From the NCBI GenBank assembly GCA_032718475.1, contig JAUCBJ010007030.1, positions 96,834-160,833 on the forward strand: a stretch of DNA of 64,000 bases, written 5' to 3'. The notes under the pieces are model-generated. The model was not told the DNA's origin, ran no database searches, and saw only the letters and a list, made by a program, of their open reading frames with translations. Below, one piece after another: positions 63,121 to 64,000 of this stretch (position 1 is its first letter; every line of letters starts with the position of its first letter). The position numbers were made by a program, and so were the translations under genes. Source of the DNA: Nemertoderma westbladi (lineage: Eukaryota > Xenacoelomorpha > Nemertodermatida > Nemertodermatidae).

Positions 63121-64000
63121 TTCGTACTAGCCTTCACAAGTACGTACTAAGAACATGAGCTTACTTGTGCCTTTAAAGGAGAGTGTGTTGTTTGTTACCT
63201 TTTATGACATCTGTGAAACTTAAATATCAATTAATACAGACTCATACTTATATACATACTTATTTTTTGGTTGACTTCTTAGCTATACCCAATCCATCTT
63301 GATGTTCATTACTTTATGGTACTTTTTCTGGAATTTTTTACCTTAATTATTTTTCAATACTGTAAATACTTTCCATACTTTTAATAAGTCGTGCCGGTAC
63401 CGTAATATTTTTTTCCGTAAATCGATGTCTACTTAAATATAGTCTCCACATATAGATTAATTATCATGAACGGGTTCTTACGGGTTTTTCAAAATAAAAC
63501 CAAGCCCATAGGGCGGGTTTTCAAGCAGCAATTATCAAAAACACACAATTCTGGGCTTGTTTAATGTATAACCACTATTTGCTGAAATTAGCTATTCATA
63601 GCTAATGTTCTAGAACATATATTTTTAATTTAGAAAATGTTTTGGGAACATTTACGCATGAAATAATCCAAAAAATAATTATTTATAAAATTTCAAAAAA
63701 TTGTGACCCGGGCTACAGTAATGCCAACTGATTAATTATTGTTACTAATTATTTGCGATTTCCATATTAAGCGTAATCTCATTAAAAAACAATGATATAC
63801 TGTATATAATATAAAAAATTAATTAATTACGGTACGTCATGCCATAGGATATTTCATCCATGTGAATAACTCGGGCGTATAGGATATATAAAATAATAAA
63901 TGAAAAGATTTTGTCGATCCGCCTGACTCATTCGTATCCAGTAGTGTGAATGGCCCTTAAGGCATCGTCGTCAATCATTTATTCTTATCTTTTATTAACA
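63121..64000. other. no recognisable feature
   Basis: AT-rich. This should be intronic sequence of the CUB gene if the gene continues; no further exon was found before the window ends. Confidence 0.45.

Overview
This is a 64 kb piece of AT-rich animal nuclear DNA, most likely from a marine invertebrate. The reasons are split exons with GT/AG junctions, secreted CUB-domain exons, single-exon genes for the animal mitochondrial proteins COA7 and NUDT8, and a dense load of typical metazoan transposable elements: Penelope-like, several non-LTR families, a gag-only LTR element, SINEs, foldback elements and long satellite-like arrays. The frequent TAGGCCTA-type words and the CGCCCTCTAGCGG repeat fit several deuterostome or lophotrochozoan genomes, but the phylum cannot be fixed from sequence alone. 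Nothing here is prokaryotic; there are no operons, CRISPR arrays or rRNA genes.

Layout. 0-6.6 kb: a broken non-LTR reverse transcriptase, a Penelope-like element (RT plus GIY-YIG nuclease, one frameshift) with a hammerhead-like motif near its 3' end, and a 38-bp minisatellite of about 57 units that abuts it. 6.6-14 kb: tRNA-like relic, CAGACAGA-bearing repeats, a 267-bp inverted-repeat element with a second hammerhead-like motif, and a nested pair of non-LTR elements with an 11-bp target duplication. 14-19.2 kb: an orphan signal-peptide exon, a ~146-bp tandem array with hairpin and ACTG-type microsatellite (pearl/Helentron-like), and a foldback element built of GGACACTTCCCCCC repeats. 20.4-24.1 kb: a chimeric non-LTR copy whose RT core is replaced by an acidic/coiled-coil open frame. 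27.0-29.4 kb: the conserved island, COA7-like and NUDT8-like genes, both on the minus strand. 31-37.5 kb: three unrelated non-LTR remnants. 42.4-62.7 kb: one secreted protein gene with a signal-peptide exon and four CUB exons (plus strand), its introns filled by two non-LTR copies, two SINEs, a 6.8-kb LTR element with seemingly identical LTRs, and a TA-flanked long-TIR element.

How the parts relate. Family A, the commonest non-LTR element, occurs six times. Comparing copies gives its 5' end (GGTCAGGTCAGG-type) and its 3' end (GATCC followed by TAG repeats instead of poly-A), and two copies have clear target duplications. The CUB gene reads through correctly in phase (1-0-1-0-1) across all five exons, so it is probably live. 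Its fourth exon ends in a 21-bp minisatellite in which every unit recreates the exon end and the GTAAGT splice donor in frame. I see no wholly new multi-gene system. The best leads are that splice-donor minisatellite, the two hammerheads with covarying palindromic stem III, the gag-only LTR element, and the acidic/coiled-coil open frame of unknown origin.
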